Shown: piece by piece, positions 11,914 through 11,980 of the stretch
Position numbering within the stretch: the stretch's first letter is position 1
Layout of the letters: each line of letters opens with the position of its first letter
Source: CAZUXY01 sp964624235
GTDB lineage: Bacteria > Spirochaetota > UBA4802 > UBA5368
Reading direction: 5' to 3'
Assembly (NCBI GenBank): GCA_964624235.1
Contig: CAZUXY010000089.1
Location: 1 to 11,980, forward strand
DNA length: 11,980 nt
Translations under genes and position numbers: made by a program
The notes under the pieces: model-generated
What the model saw: only the letters and a program-made list of their open reading frames with translations
Database searches by the model: none
What the model was told of the DNA's origin: nothing

Positions 11914-11950
11914 GAACCGCAGAGACGATGTGCACGGATGCACGAGTGCC
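11914..11950. repeat. possible decayed copy of a GAACCGCAGAGACG-type repeat
   Basis: GAACCGCAGAGACG (11914-11927), followed by TGTGCACGGATGCACGAG, resembles a diverged form of an intergenic repeat that I recall as common in environmental bacterial genomes. A short hairpin, GTGCA-CGGA-TGCAC (11930-11943), lies within it. Only one copy is in the window, so this is a tentative call. Confidence 0.3.
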
Positions 11951-11980
11951 GGCGTTACAACAGGACGTTGTGTCGTTAGC

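Noticed and set aside
1..11980. Apparent abundance of GTAC and CCGTAC words across the window
   Set aside because: By eye it seems only moderately above chance, and much of it comes from Tyr and Val codons, so it is not evidence for a dedicated signal without a genome-wide count.

Overview
The window is GC-rich, gene-dense bacterial DNA that holds ten protein-coding genes and no visible rRNA, tRNA, CRISPR array or insertion sequence. A lipobox, several signal peptides, strong GGAGG ribosome binding sites and near-consensus sigma-70 promoters point to a free-living, probably Gram-negative environmental bacterium. The style of the TetR regulator, the Cys-rich secreted protein and the lone GldM-type protein would fit a spirochaete or deltaproteobacterium-like lineage. 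That is inference only; no gene here fixes the phylum.

Layout. (1) 182-1778: a TetR/AcrR repressor on the minus strand is divergent from an unrecognised seven-helix membrane protein. An inverted repeat, GTGAATA-N11-TATTCAC, and a TTGACA promoter lie between them. (2) 1964-2611: a secreted protein resembles the last two periplasmic domains of the gliding/type IX secretion protein GldM, here as a stand-alone protein. (3) 2678-4225, minus: an isoprenylcysteine/phospholipid methyltransferase-like membrane enzyme, preceded by a lipoprotein with a C-terminal hydrophobic helix. (4) 4409-7285, plus: a large glycoside hydrolase of the GH78 (alpha-L-rhamnosidase) type fused to an N-terminal multi-helix membrane domain. 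(5) 7298-8671, minus: an Fe-S/CCG-domain oxidoreductase subunit. It is convergent with the hydrolase gene and divergent from (6) 8911-10176, plus: an MFS carrier of the SLC45/GPH sugar type. The carrier's promoter carries a perfect 16-bp palindrome over the expected start site. (7) 11726-10225, minus: a probable three-gene operon encoding a small Cys-rich secreted protein, an ABM-type monooxygenase-fold protein and an alpha/beta hydrolase.

The genes do not form one obvious pathway. The clearest possible links are sugar use (GH78 enzyme plus SLC45-like carrier, although the Fe-S gene lies between them) and the TetR/membrane-protein pair. The features most worth following up are the stand-alone GldM-like protein, the membrane-domain/GH78 fusion, the seven-helix protein with its operator, and the palindromic operator at the carrier promoter. 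Both window ends carry short GC-rich stretches that look like decayed copies of widespread bacterial intergenic repeats.
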